64,000 bases of DNA from an uncultured Paracoccaceae bacterium (GTDB taxonomy: Bacteria > Pseudomonadota > Alphaproteobacteria > Rhodobacterales > Rhodobacteraceae). Below, one piece after another: positions 9,235 through 16,353 of the stretch. Position numbers and translations under genes: made by a program. The notes under the pieces were generated by a model. It ran no database searches and was not told where the DNA came from. It worked only from the letters and a program-made list of their open reading frames with translations. The DNA is taken from assembly GCA_951812615.1 (NCBI GenBank), contig CATOSU010000001.1:930001-994000 (forward strand), given 5' to 3'. The number at the start of each line of letters is the position of its first letter. The stretch's first letter is position 1.

Positions 9235-10023
9235 TTGGGGCTCGAAAACGAACTTACCAACCTTATCGAGAGATGCGCCGCCTTTCATTTGCAGAACCCG
9301 GCCAAAGCTGGCCGGAACCTGTCAAACGCGGGCGTGTATCTGGTCAGCGAGATAACCACGACCCAAACCTACCCCTTGCATTGGCTTTTGCATGTGCGCA
9401 ACCCCACCAAGGCGTTTACGGACACCAAGCGCAGCAATCAAAACCTGAAACGCCACATCCCAGCGCTTCGAAGCCTCGGAATCTCAGAGATTTTCCCGGG
9501 TGAAGCCGGCTTCGATCAGGTGTGGGAGGCGGTGCTGGGCGCGTGCTCCGCTCTTGGCACCGCGCCGTCAAACCGCAGCGGCGGGCCGAACTACATCGGG
9601 CGACGGTTCTTTGCATTCACCGATCAAGTTCAGGATGTCATCGGCGGTGCCGAAGTGAACGAAACCGCCCTGCAGACGGCGGCCATGGCAGCACGGGCTT
9701 TTCAGAACCGCATTAACGCCGCCGGCAAGGATACGATCGAAGCGCGCCGGAAACGCTTGGCCGAAGCCGACCCGATGCCAGAGCGTGTCTTACGCGTTGT
9801 TGAAGGGTTCCGCCGCAACCCTGACGTGGTTGCAGAACGCCTCCACAGAGCCAATGGCACATGCGATGGCTGCAACGCGCAGGCACCGTTCCTGCGCGCC
9901 AGCGACAAGACGCCGTATCTTGAAGTCCATCACCGCGTTCCATTGGCACAAGGCGGACCGGACACTGTCGAAAACACCCAGGCTTTGTGCCCCAACTGCC
10001 ACAGACAGGTGCATTTCGGTTGA
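9235..10023 (+). CDS. HNH endonuclease with uncharacterised N-terminal domain
   Basis: About 262 residues. The C-terminal 55 residues form an McrA-like HNH nuclease: CDGC, then EVHHRVPLAQGG, then NTQALCPNCHRQVH, giving paired CxxC zinc ligands and the catalytic HH. The first about 190 residues match nothing I recognise. I chose the TTG at 9235 because a strong GGAGGGG lies about 6 nt upstream and it begins immediately after the pepF stop; an ATG at 9205 in the same frame would lie inside pepF. Base composition looks less GC-rich than its neighbours, which may mean acquisition. Function could be restriction, recombination or repair; sequence does not decide. Confidence 0.8.
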   Translation: MGLENELTNLIERCAAFHLQNPAKAGRNLSNAGVYLVSEITTTQTYPLHWLLHVRNPTKAFTDTKRSNQNLKRHIPALRSLGISEIFPGEAGFDQVWEAVLGACSALGTAPSNRSGGPNYIGRRFFAFTDQVQDVIGGAEVNETALQTAAMAARAFQNRINAAGKDTIEARRKRLAEADPMPERVLRVVEGFRRNPDVVAERLHRANGTCDGCNAQAPFLRASDKTPYLEVHHRVPLAQGGPDTVENTQALCPNCHRQVHFG

Positions 10024-10068
10024 ACTCATTGTCCGTCCCACGTCCGGTCTCCCTCCCTTGGCCTGCGA

Positions 10069-11010
10069 GTGTGTGATTTGGGCCTGTTCCGCACCCTCCT
10101 TAACTGGCTCCTCCCGCCACCCCCGGTCAACCGTGCCGATGGCTCGCCCCGCCGATACCGGCAACCGGTGGAGCTGACCTATTCCGGCACGCGGGTCTAC
10201 GAGTCGCGGGTCGGGACGGCGGATCAGTTGTTTGACGGACCGGATCGGGGGTGGAAGCCGGGATTTCGGTATCACGATTTCTGCCTCGACTGGGGCGGCA
10301 CCCGGTACATGGTATCGGCGCTGGATGACAAGCTGATCTTCACATTTCGGGACGGGCAAAGTTTCCCGGCGCGGATCGATCCCGGCGATCTGAGCAAGGT
10401 CTGGTGCCTGATGGCCGAGCAGAGCTGCCGGCCCTGGCCAGAGGACGAAGACGACGAAGATGAAGATGAAGACGAAGATTTCGGGGCGCACGAAGGCCCG
10501 CTGATGGCCGTGGACGTGCATTACCCCAAGACCGGCGGCGCGGTCGCGGCAGCCGTTTTGTTCCACAACTGGCACAACACGGCCCCCTACGCGGACCTCA
10601 CCATACGCCTCGACACGGTGGCCGATTACGAACCGGGCGCCTTCTACAAGCGCGAACTGCCCTGCATTCAGGCGCTTCTGGATCAGATGCGGCAGCAGCC
10701 CTCAGCGATCATCATCGACGGCTATGTCACGCTCGGGGCCGTGGACAAGGCGGGGCTGGGGCTGCATCTCTATCGCGCGCTGGAGGAAAAAGTACCGGTC
10801 ATCGGCGTCGCCAAAACCGCCTTCGCCGGCACGCCGGAGACGGCCGAACTGCTGCGCGGGACCAGCACCCAGCCGCTTTATGTCACCGCCGCCGGCATGT
10901 CGCAGGACAGCGCCAAATCCATTATCGCCAGCATGCATGGACCCAACCGCATGCCGACCCTGCTGCGCCGGGTTGACCGGCTGTGCCGGGACCGGGCCGA
11001 CCCATGCTGA
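10069..11010 (+). CDS. Endonuclease V domain fused to unknown N-terminal domain via acidic linker
   Basis: 313 residues in one continuous frame. Residues about 147-310 are an endonuclease V (deoxyinosine 3' endonuclease) fold: DVHY (D149), YEPGAFYKRELP (E196), IIIDGYVTLG (D217), PVIGVAKT and a late histidine (H290) align with the catalytic DVSY / FRE / DGHG / His set of EndV. Residues about 28-122 form a separate domain with WGGTRYMVSALDDKLIF that I do not recognise, and residues about 125-138 are almost all D and E. The start is uncertain: GTG at 10069 or TTG at 10078. An internal ATG at 10504 could make a bare EndV, but no good ribosome site precedes it. EndV normally repairs deaminated adenine in DNA, or cuts inosine RNA in eukaryotes. 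It overlaps the YigZ-like gene by 7 nt. Confidence 0.82.
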   Translation: MCDLGLFRTLLNWLLPPPPVNRADGSPRRYRQPVELTYSGTRVYESRVGTADQLFDGPDRGWKPGFRYHDFCLDWGGTRYMVSALDDKLIFTFRDGQSFPARIDPGDLSKVWCLMAEQSCRPWPEDEDDEDEDEDEDFGAHEGPLMAVDVHYPKTGGAVAAAVLFHNWHNTAPYADLTIRLDTVADYEPGAFYKRELPCIQALLDQMRQQPSAIIIDGYVTLGAVDKAGLGLHLYRALEEKVPVIGVAKTAFAGTPETAELLRGTSTQPLYVTAAGMSQDSAKSIIASMHGPNRMPTLLRRVDRLCRDRADPC

Positions 11011-11360
11011 TCCTCGATGCGATCCTGACCGACCGCGGCTCCAAATACGCCGTTTCCGGCGGACCCTGCCGCACCGAGGCCGAGGCCAAGGCCTTCCTCA
11101 AGGCGCTGAAACGGAAAAAGAAATTCGCCAGGGCCACGCATAACAGCTGGGGCCTGCTGACAGCGGACGGCCCGGTCAAGAACGACGATGGCGAAAGCGG
11201 CGCCGGCAACGTGATCCTGCGCATGCTGGAGCGCGAGGAGGTGCAGAACCACATCGTCGTCGTCACCCGCTGGTACGGCGGCAAGCACCTCGGCGGCGAC
11301 CGGTTCCGCCACGTCCAGACGGCGGTGCGGACCTATCTGGAGGCGGCCGGGCGGGGATGA
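11004..11360 (+). CDS. Short YigZ/IMPACT-family protein
   Basis: 118 residues with the core UPF0029/YigZ signature: AKAFLKALKRKKKFARATHN, DGESGAGNVILRMLE and VVVTRWYGGKHLGGDRFRHVQ. E. coli YigZ is about 200 residues with an extra C-terminal ferredoxin-like domain; this version keeps only the first domain. The start at 11004 overlaps the endonuclease V stop (ATG and TGA within 7 nt), indicating coupled translation. The family is linked to ribosome and translation stress in eukaryotes (IMPACT); the bacterial role is unsettled. Confidence 0.85.
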   Translation: MLILDAILTDRGSKYAVSGGPCRTEAEAKAFLKALKRKKKFARATHNSWGLLTADGPVKNDDGESGAGNVILRMLEREEVQNHIVVVTRWYGGKHLGGDRFRHVQTAVRTYLEAAGRG

Positions 11361-11475
11361 ACTTTGCCACGGCGCCGCTGCCCCGGTTGTATGTTGCCCG
11401 CGTTGCACCCTCAGACCGGTCCGGCCATCCGGAGCCGCTGACCGGCCGCACATGGCAGCCCGTCGCGTGATGGCA

Positions 11476-11745
11476 TCACTTCAACTGACTGTCCTTCGAC
11501 CCGCGCCGGTTGATCCCGCCGCGTTGCCGGACCGCGCCGTCGCGCTCCTGCTGGCAGTCAAGGCAGAGCTTGACGCCCGGCACCGCCGCGCGGCGGGCCT
11601 CGGGGATCGGCTCCTCGCACTCGGCGCAATGGCTCAGGCTTTCGCCCACCGGGCGCTTTGAGGCTCGCATCCGGGCCAGTTCGTCGGAGATCGACGCTTC
11701 GATCTGTTCATTCACCGCGCCATCGCGGGCCCATCCTCCGGCCAT
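11476..11745 (-). CDS. DksA/TraR-family C4 zinc-finger protein
   Basis: 89 residues. A helical N-terminal part (NEQIEASISDELARMRASK) precedes a four-cysteine zinc finger, CAEC-17 residues-CLDC, the hallmark of the DksA/TraR C-terminal domain. It is the short type without the long coiled coil of true DksA, so action in the RNA polymerase secondary channel is plausible but not proven. The ATG at 11745 is preceded at 7 nt by AAGGAG; an in-frame GTG lies directly before it. It is convergent with the YigZ-like gene. Confidence 0.88.
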   Translation of the reverse strand: MAGGWARDGAVNEQIEASISDELARMRASKRPVGESLSHCAECEEPIPEARRAAVPGVKLCLDCQQERDGAVRQRGGINRRGSKDSQLK

Positions 11746-11767
11746 CACCGGTCTCCTTTCTGCAATC

Positions 11768-11828
11768 GCTCATCGGTCCTTTACGGACCTCTTCGCTGGC
11801 GAAGAGCGCCCGCAAGGGAGCGATGAGC
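11768..11828. repeat. 60-bp palindromic REP-like element (copy A)
   Basis: An imperfect palindrome bounded by GCTCATCG and CGATGAGC, with an inner stem CTCTTCGC / GCGAAGAG and additional paired segments (GGTCC, CTTTAC...GCAAGG). A second copy with the same borders and core is at 39289-39348. It sits between the zinc-finger gene start and the Gfo/Idh/MocA gene stop, both on the minus strand. Confidence 0.8.
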
Positions 11829-11834
11829 CCCCCC

Positions 11835-12806
11835 TCAAAGCGTTTCCGCCCGCTCCAGCGCCTGATCCATCATCGCCTGCGTCCCGCGCGAAAACTCCAG
11901 CGGCACCGGGTAGTCCGCGCCATCGCGCAGGGTCCGGCAAAACGCCTCCACCTGCAATTCATAGTGGTTGTCCGCCGGAAACCGCCATGTCTCCACGGCC
12001 AGCCCGGCCTTGTGCAGTTCGACCCGCGGTTCGCCGTAGACCCGCGCATTGAACGGCGCGTTCAGCCGGATCACACCCGTTTCGCCGTGAAACAGCATCT
12101 CCTGATAGGGATGCATCCGCATGCCGACATAGGCCGAATAGGTGAAACCGGCAAACCGCGCCCGCACCTCGGAAAACGCATCGATGCCGTTTTCCCAGCG
12201 GATCCGGGCCGAGACCTCTTCGGGTTCCGCCCCGGTCGCAAACCGGGCCGAGCCCATCACGTACACCCCGATATCCCGCAAGGCGCCGCCGCCGGCCTCC
12301 GCCCGGTTGCGGATATTGGACATGTCCCGGTTGTCAAAGCTGAACCGGCCCTCCACATACACGAGCCGGCCAACCGCCCCCTCGCCCAACAGCCGCCGCG
12401 TCAGCTGCCATTGCGGGTGATGCACGATCATGAACGCCTCAGCCGCCAACAGCCCGGTGGCATCGCGCCGGGCGATCAGCGTGTCGAACTCTGCGGCCCG
12501 CAGGGTCATGGGCTTTTCACACAGAACCGGCTTGCCCGCGTCCAGCGCCTTCAGGCTCCATTCCACATGCAGGTGGTTGGGCAGAGGGACATAGACCGCG
12601 TCGATATCGGGATCGGCCAGCAGGGCCTCATAGCTGTCATGCAGGCGCAGACGAGGCGCAAAGGCGCGAAACCCGGCCGCCTTGCCCGCATCCGACGTCG
12701 CCAGCGCCGCCGGCTCAGCCCCGTGCGCGGCATGGATCGCCGGCCCCATATGCTGCCGCGCGAAATTCGACGCGCCCAGAATACCCCATCGCACCGGTTC
12801 GTTCAT
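11835..12806 (-). CDS. Gfo/Idh/MocA family NAD(P)-dependent oxidoreductase
   Basis: 323 residues. The N-terminal Rossmann segment VRWGILGASNFARQH and the EKPMTL motif (near residue 96), containing the catalytic-site lysine of the family, are clear; the C-terminal part is the usual mixed alpha/beta domain. These enzymes oxidise or reduce sugars, inositols or related diols; the substrate cannot be read from the sequence. GGGGAG about 7 nt before the ATG supports this start. It is divergent from the dipeptidase gene with 107 nt between. Confidence 0.9.
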   Translation of the reverse strand: MNEPVRWGILGASNFARQHMGPAIHAAHGAEPAALATSDAGKAAGFRAFAPRLRLHDSYEALLADPDIDAVYVPLPNHLHVEWSLKALDAGKPVLCEKPMTLRAAEFDTLIARRDATGLLAAEAFMIVHHPQWQLTRRLLGEGAVGRLVYVEGRFSFDNRDMSNIRNRAEAGGGALRDIGVYVMGSARFATGAEPEEVSARIRWENGIDAFSEVRARFAGFTYSAYVGMRMHPYQEMLFHGETGVIRLNAPFNARVYGEPRVELHKAGLAVETWRFPADNHYELQVEAFCRTLRDGADYPVPLEFSRGTQAMMDQALERAETL

Positions 12807-12913
12807 ATCGCTCTCCCCTTGCCCGGGCGCCGCACAGGATCTGCCGCCGGGTCAGCCTTTGCCATATACTGGGCACAGGTTATCACGGCATTCAGACAAA
12901 ACGGAGATCTCAG

Positions 12914-14089
12914 ATGCGCACCTTTGGCAAATGGCTCGGACGGCTTTTGTTGCTCGCCGTCATCGGGCTGGCCGCCTTCCTGTGGTTCGGCCCCGGCATC
13001 GCCGACAAGCAGATGAACCGGGTCAGCTATACCGGCCCCTACCCCGTCAGCACTGCGGCCGCGGCCCTGCATGGCGATATGATCGTGGGCGACTGGCATG
13101 CCGATACGATGCTCTGGACCCGCGACATCAACAAACGCAACGATCGCGGCCATGTCGACCTGCCCCGCCTGATCGAGGGCGGCGTCGGCCTGCAGGTCTT
13201 CACCGCCGTGACCAAAAGCCCCTCGGGGCTGAACTACGATGCCAATTCTGCCGAGGCCTGGGACGACATCACCACGCTGTCGGTGGCCCAGCTCTGGCCG
13301 CCGCGGACCTGGACCAGCCTGCTGGAACGCGCGATCTATCAGGCCGAGAAACTGCACGAGGCCGAATCCGACAGCGACGGGTGGCTCAAAATCATCCGCA
13401 GCCGGGCCGATCTGGACGCGGTGCTGGCGGCGCGGGCGGGCGGCGAAACGGTGGTCGGCGGCGTGCTGGGCATCGAGGGCGCACACCCGCTGGAACTGAA
13501 GCTCGAAAACCTCGACCGGCTCGAAGCCGCCGGCCACCGGGTGATCGGGCTGCAGCATTTCTTCGACAACGGGCTTGGCGGTTCGCTGCACGGGCTGTCA
13601 GGCCGCGGGCTGACCGATTTCGGGCGCGAGGTGGTGAAGGAAATCGAGGCCCGCGGTCTTGTGCTGGATCTGGCGCATTCCAGCCCGCAGGTGGCCTGGG
13701 ACGTGCTGGACATCACTGACATGCCGCTGATCGTCAGCCACACCGGGCTGCACAGCTTCTGCCCGGTCAAGCGGAACTTTCCCGACGACCTGATGATCGC
13801 CATCGCGCAGACCGGCGGCACCATCGGCATGGGCTATTGGGACGAGGTCGCCTGCGACAGGATCGAACCGGCCGGGATCGCGGCGATGATCAAGGCGGCC
13901 ATCGACATTCTGGGCGAGGACCACGTGTCGCTGGGCTCGGATTATGACGGCACGGTTCTGACCGGGTTCGACACCTCTGAACTGCCGGCGCTGACATCGG
14001 CCCTGCTGGATGCCGGCGTGCCCGAGGCGCAGATCCGCAAGGTGATGGGCGAGAATCTTGTGCGGGTGCTGCGCGACCGGCTGAACTGA
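12914..14089 (+). CDS. Membrane dipeptidase, M19 (renal dipeptidase) family
   Basis: 391 residues. One N-terminal membrane anchor (LGRLLLLAVIGLAAFLWFG, about residues 8-26) is followed by the zinc hydrolase domain: GDWHADTMLW (HxD near residue 62), GIEGAHPLE (bridging Glu), SHTGLHS and GSDYDG near the C-terminus. M19 enzymes cleave dipeptides, including D-residue-containing ones; this one would face the periplasm. ACGGAG lies about 10 nt upstream of the ATG. A small hairpin (CGGTCGG / CCGACCG, loop TGGC, 14109-14126) follows the stop codon and precedes the methyltransferase gene by 15 nt. Confidence 0.9.
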   Translation: MRTFGKWLGRLLLLAVIGLAAFLWFGPGIADKQMNRVSYTGPYPVSTAAAALHGDMIVGDWHADTMLWTRDINKRNDRGHVDLPRLIEGGVGLQVFTAVTKSPSGLNYDANSAEAWDDITTLSVAQLWPPRTWTSLLERAIYQAEKLHEAESDSDGWLKIIRSRADLDAVLAARAGGETVVGGVLGIEGAHPLELKLENLDRLEAAGHRVIGLQHFFDNGLGGSLHGLSGRGLTDFGREVVKEIEARGLVLDLAHSSPQVAWDVLDITDMPLIVSHTGLHSFCPVKRNFPDDLMIAIAQTGGTIGMGYWDEVACDRIEPAGIAAMIKAAIDILGEDHVSLGSDYDGTVLTGFDTSELPALTSALLDAGVPEAQIRKVMGENLVRVLRDRLN

Positions 14090-14140
14090 CCGGGGCGATA
14101 CCGGGTCGCGGTCGGTGGCCCGACCGGGTACAGGTGACGG

Positions 14141-15253
14141 ATGAACCGATCCGAACTGGAAATTTTCCTGATCGTCGCGCTCGGTCTGGAACCGACGCTG
14201 GCGGAGGAGGCCCGCGCGGCGGGCTTCGCCGTTCAGGGCACCATACCGGGCGGCGTCACGCTCACCGGCGGATGGGCAGAGATGCAGCGCGCCAACCTGA
14301 TGCTGCGCGGTGCAACCCGGGTGCTGGTGCGGCTGGGGTCCTTTCCGGTGTTCCACCTCGCACAGCTCGACAAACGCGCGCGCAAATTTCCGTGGGCCGA
14401 GGCGTTGCGCCCCGATGTTCCGGTCAAGGTCGAGGTGACATGCCGCAAATCCAAGATCTATCACGCCGGCGCCGCTGCCCAGCGGATTGAACGGGCCATC
14501 ACCGAAGAACTGGGGGCCGCGATCTCGCCCAAGGCCCCGCTGACGCTGAAAGCGCGGATCGACGACAACCTCTGCACATTCAGCCTCGACAGCTCGGGCG
14601 ACAGCCTGCATCGGCGCGGGCACAAACAGGCCACCGGCAAGGCCCCGATGCGCGAAACGCTGGCCGCGCTGTTCCTGCGCGCCTGCGGCTACCACGGGAC
14701 CGAACCGGTGCTGGACCCGATGTGCGGCTCCGGCACTTTCGTGATCGAAGCCGCCGAAATCGCCGCCGGCTTGGCCCCGGGACGCAGCCGGTCCTTCGCC
14801 TTCGAACAACTGGCCGGGTTCGACCCGGACGGCTGGGCCGACATGAAACGCGCCGCGACCGGCAAACCGACCGGCTTGCGTTTCTTCGGCTCTGACCGGG
14901 ACGCGGGCGCGGTTGCCAACAGCACCGCCAACGCGGCCCGCGCCGGGGTAGCGGACATGACAGAGTTTCAGCACGCCCCGGTCAGCGATCTGTCGCGGCC
15001 CGACGGCCCGGCGGGGCTGGTGATCGCCAATCCGCCCTATGGCGGGCGGATTGGCAACAAGAAACTGCTCTACGCGCTCTACGGCACGCTGGGGCAGGTG
15101 CTGAAAGACCGGTTTTCGGGCTGGCGTGTCGGGATCGTCACCAACGAACCCGGTCTGGCCCACGCCACCGGCCTGCCCTTTGCCCGCCCCGGCCCGCCGG
15201 TGGATCACGGCGGGCTGAAGATAAAGCTCTACCAGACAAAAGCGCTGCCCTGA
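14141..15253 (+). CDS. THUMP-domain class I RNA methyltransferase (RlmL N-terminal type)
   Basis: 370 residues. An N-terminal THUMP-like RNA-binding region (about residues 40-160) precedes a SAM-dependent methyltransferase domain with DPMCGSGTFVIEAAEIAAG (motif I, about 190) and NPPYGGRIG (motif IV, about 300), the signature of N2-guanine or N6-adenine RNA methyltransferases such as RlmL/RlmK and YcbY relatives. Substrate is probably rRNA. Its TGA stop codon lies in the loop of a perfect 9-bp hairpin (15242-15263). It is convergent with rpoH. Confidence 0.88.
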   Translation: MNRSELEIFLIVALGLEPTLAEEARAAGFAVQGTIPGGVTLTGGWAEMQRANLMLRGATRVLVRLGSFPVFHLAQLDKRARKFPWAEALRPDVPVKVEVTCRKSKIYHAGAAAQRIERAITEELGAAISPKAPLTLKARIDDNLCTFSLDSSGDSLHRRGHKQATGKAPMRETLAALFLRACGYHGTEPVLDPMCGSGTFVIEAAEIAAGLAPGRSRSFAFEQLAGFDPDGWADMKRAATGKPTGLRFFGSDRDAGAVANSTANAARAGVADMTEFQHAPVSDLSRPDGPAGLVIANPPYGGRIGNKKLLYALYGTLGQVLKDRFSGWRVGIVTNEPGLAHATGLPFARPGPPVDHGGLKIKLYQTKALP

Positions 15254-15310
15254 CGGGCAGCGCGCAGGCGAATTGTCATCAATTCGCAAAAAACTCGTGA
15301 ACGAGTTTTT
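15242..15310. repeat. Three consecutive palindromes between two convergent genes
   Basis: Hairpin 1: GCGCTGCCC / GGGCAGCGC with loop TGAC (15242-15263), the loop containing the methyltransferase stop. Hairpin 2: GCGAATTG / CAATTCGC with loop TCAT (15268-15287). Hairpin 3: AAAAACTCGT / ACGAGTTTTT around GA (15289-15310). All arms are perfect. Hairpin 3 has an A-run before and a T-run after the GC core, so it can work as a bidirectional intrinsic terminator for the methyltransferase and rpoH. Confidence 0.85.
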
Positions 15311-15317
15311 GCCGGCT

Positions 15318-16214
15318 TCAGGCAGTTGCCAGCATGCCCTTTTCGCGGGCCAGATCGCGCATCTTCTTCTGCAGCTTCTCGAACGCGCGCACCTCGATCT
15401 GGCGAATGCGCTCGCGGCTGACATCGTATTGCCCGCTCAGCTGCTCCAGCGTCACCGCCTTTTCGGACAGGCGGCGCTGGGTCAGGATGTCCTTCTCGCG
15501 GTCGTTCAGAACGTCCAGCGCTTCGGCCAGCAATTCGCGGCGGGCTTCAAGCTCGTCCTTGGCCTCGTAGTCGGCGGCCTGGTCGGCATCTTCGTCTTCC
15601 AGCCAGTCCTGCCACTGCATCGCGCTGTCGCCTTCGGTGCCGACGGTCGCGTTCAGCGAAGCGTCGCCGCCGGACAGGCGCCGGTTCATGCTGACCACTT
15701 CATCCTCGCTCACGCCCAGATCGGTCGCGATCCTCTTGACCTTGTCAGGGTGCAGGTCGCCGTCTTCCAGCGCGCCGATGCGGGCCTTGGCCTTGCGCAG
15801 GTTGAAAAACAGCTTCTTCTGCGCACTCGTCGTGCCCAGCTTCACCAGCGACCAGCTGCGCAGGATGTATTCCTGAATGCTGGCGCGGATCCACCACATA
15901 GCATAGGTCGCCAGCCGGAACCCCCTTTCGGGATCGAACCGCTTGACCGCCTGCATCAGGCCGACATTGGCCTCGGAGATCACCTCGGCCTGCGGCAGGC
16001 CATAACCGCGATATCCCATCGCGATCTTGGCCGCCAACCGCAGGTGCGACGTGACCATCTTATGCGCCGATTCCGTGTCCTGATCTTCAACCCAGCGCTT
16101 GGCCAGCATGTATTCTTCTTCCGGCTCCAGCAGCGGAAACTTGCGGATTTCCTGCATATAGCGGTTCAGGCCGCCTTCCGGTGTCGGTGCGGGAAGATTT
16201 GCGTAATTTGCCAT
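15318..16214 (-). CDS. rpoH: Heat-shock RNA polymerase sigma factor RpoH (RpoHI type)
   Basis: 298 residues. Region 2 is seen in YGLPQAEVISEANVGLMQAV and FRLATYAMWWIRASIQEYIL, the RpoH box in the QKKLFFNLRKAKARIGALE stretch, and region 4 helix-turn-helix in ALDVLNDREKDILTQRRL and YDVSRERIRQIEVRA. The N-terminus MANYANLPAPTPEGGLNRYM resembles Rhodobacter RpoHI. The start at 16214 has GGGAGGGG about 6 nt upstream; an earlier start at 16229 would leave this site inside the gene. Upstream lies a promoter that itself looks RpoH-dependent (16248-16278), implying autoregulation. It follows the RluA-type gene on the same strand. Confidence 0.96.
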   Translation of the reverse strand: MANYANLPAPTPEGGLNRYMQEIRKFPLLEPEEEYMLAKRWVEDQDTESAHKMVTSHLRLAAKIAMGYRGYGLPQAEVISEANVGLMQAVKRFDPERGFRLATYAMWWIRASIQEYILRSWSLVKLGTTSAQKKLFFNLRKAKARIGALEDGDLHPDKVKRIATDLGVSEDEVVSMNRRLSGGDASLNATVGTEGDSAMQWQDWLEDEDADQAADYEAKDELEARRELLAEALDVLNDREKDILTQRRLSEKAVTLEQLSGQYDVSRERIRQIEVRAFEKLQKKMRDLAREKGMLATA

Positions 16215-16247
16215 GTTTGCCCCTCCCAATGTTTAAAGGCTTAACAT

Positions 16248-16278
16248 CCATATGGGAGCGCTATCACGCCCCTTCAAG
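16248..16278 (-). promoter_or_regulatory. Probable RpoH-type promoter of rpoH
   Basis: On the minus strand, CTTGAA (16278-16273) is followed after 16 nt by CCCATATGG (16256-16248). This fits heat-shock sigma promoters (CTTGAA plus CCCCAT-like or CTATAT-like -10). Transcription would start near 16241, about 27 nt before the rpoH start codon. Based on motif match only. Confidence 0.55.
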
Positions 16279-16282
16279 ACCA

Positions 16283-16309
16283 TAAAACGGAATATCGGTG
16301 TCATTCCGT
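16283..16309 (-). terminator. Intrinsic terminator-like hairpin after the RluA-family gene
   Basis: On the minus strand, ACGGAAT and ATTCCGT form a 7-bp stem with a 9-nt loop, followed by TTTT. It lies 44 nt beyond the pseudouridine synthase stop and immediately before the rpoH promoter, so it would separate the two transcription units. Confidence 0.5.
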
Positions 16310-16353
16310 CGGGTTTTTAGATCCGTTTCCGTGCGTTCACACGCATGTGCTGT

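Noticed and set aside
7287-9260. 657-codon open frame on the minus strand
   Set aside because: Complete antisense shadow of pepF, which has clear HExxH and family motifs on the plus strand.
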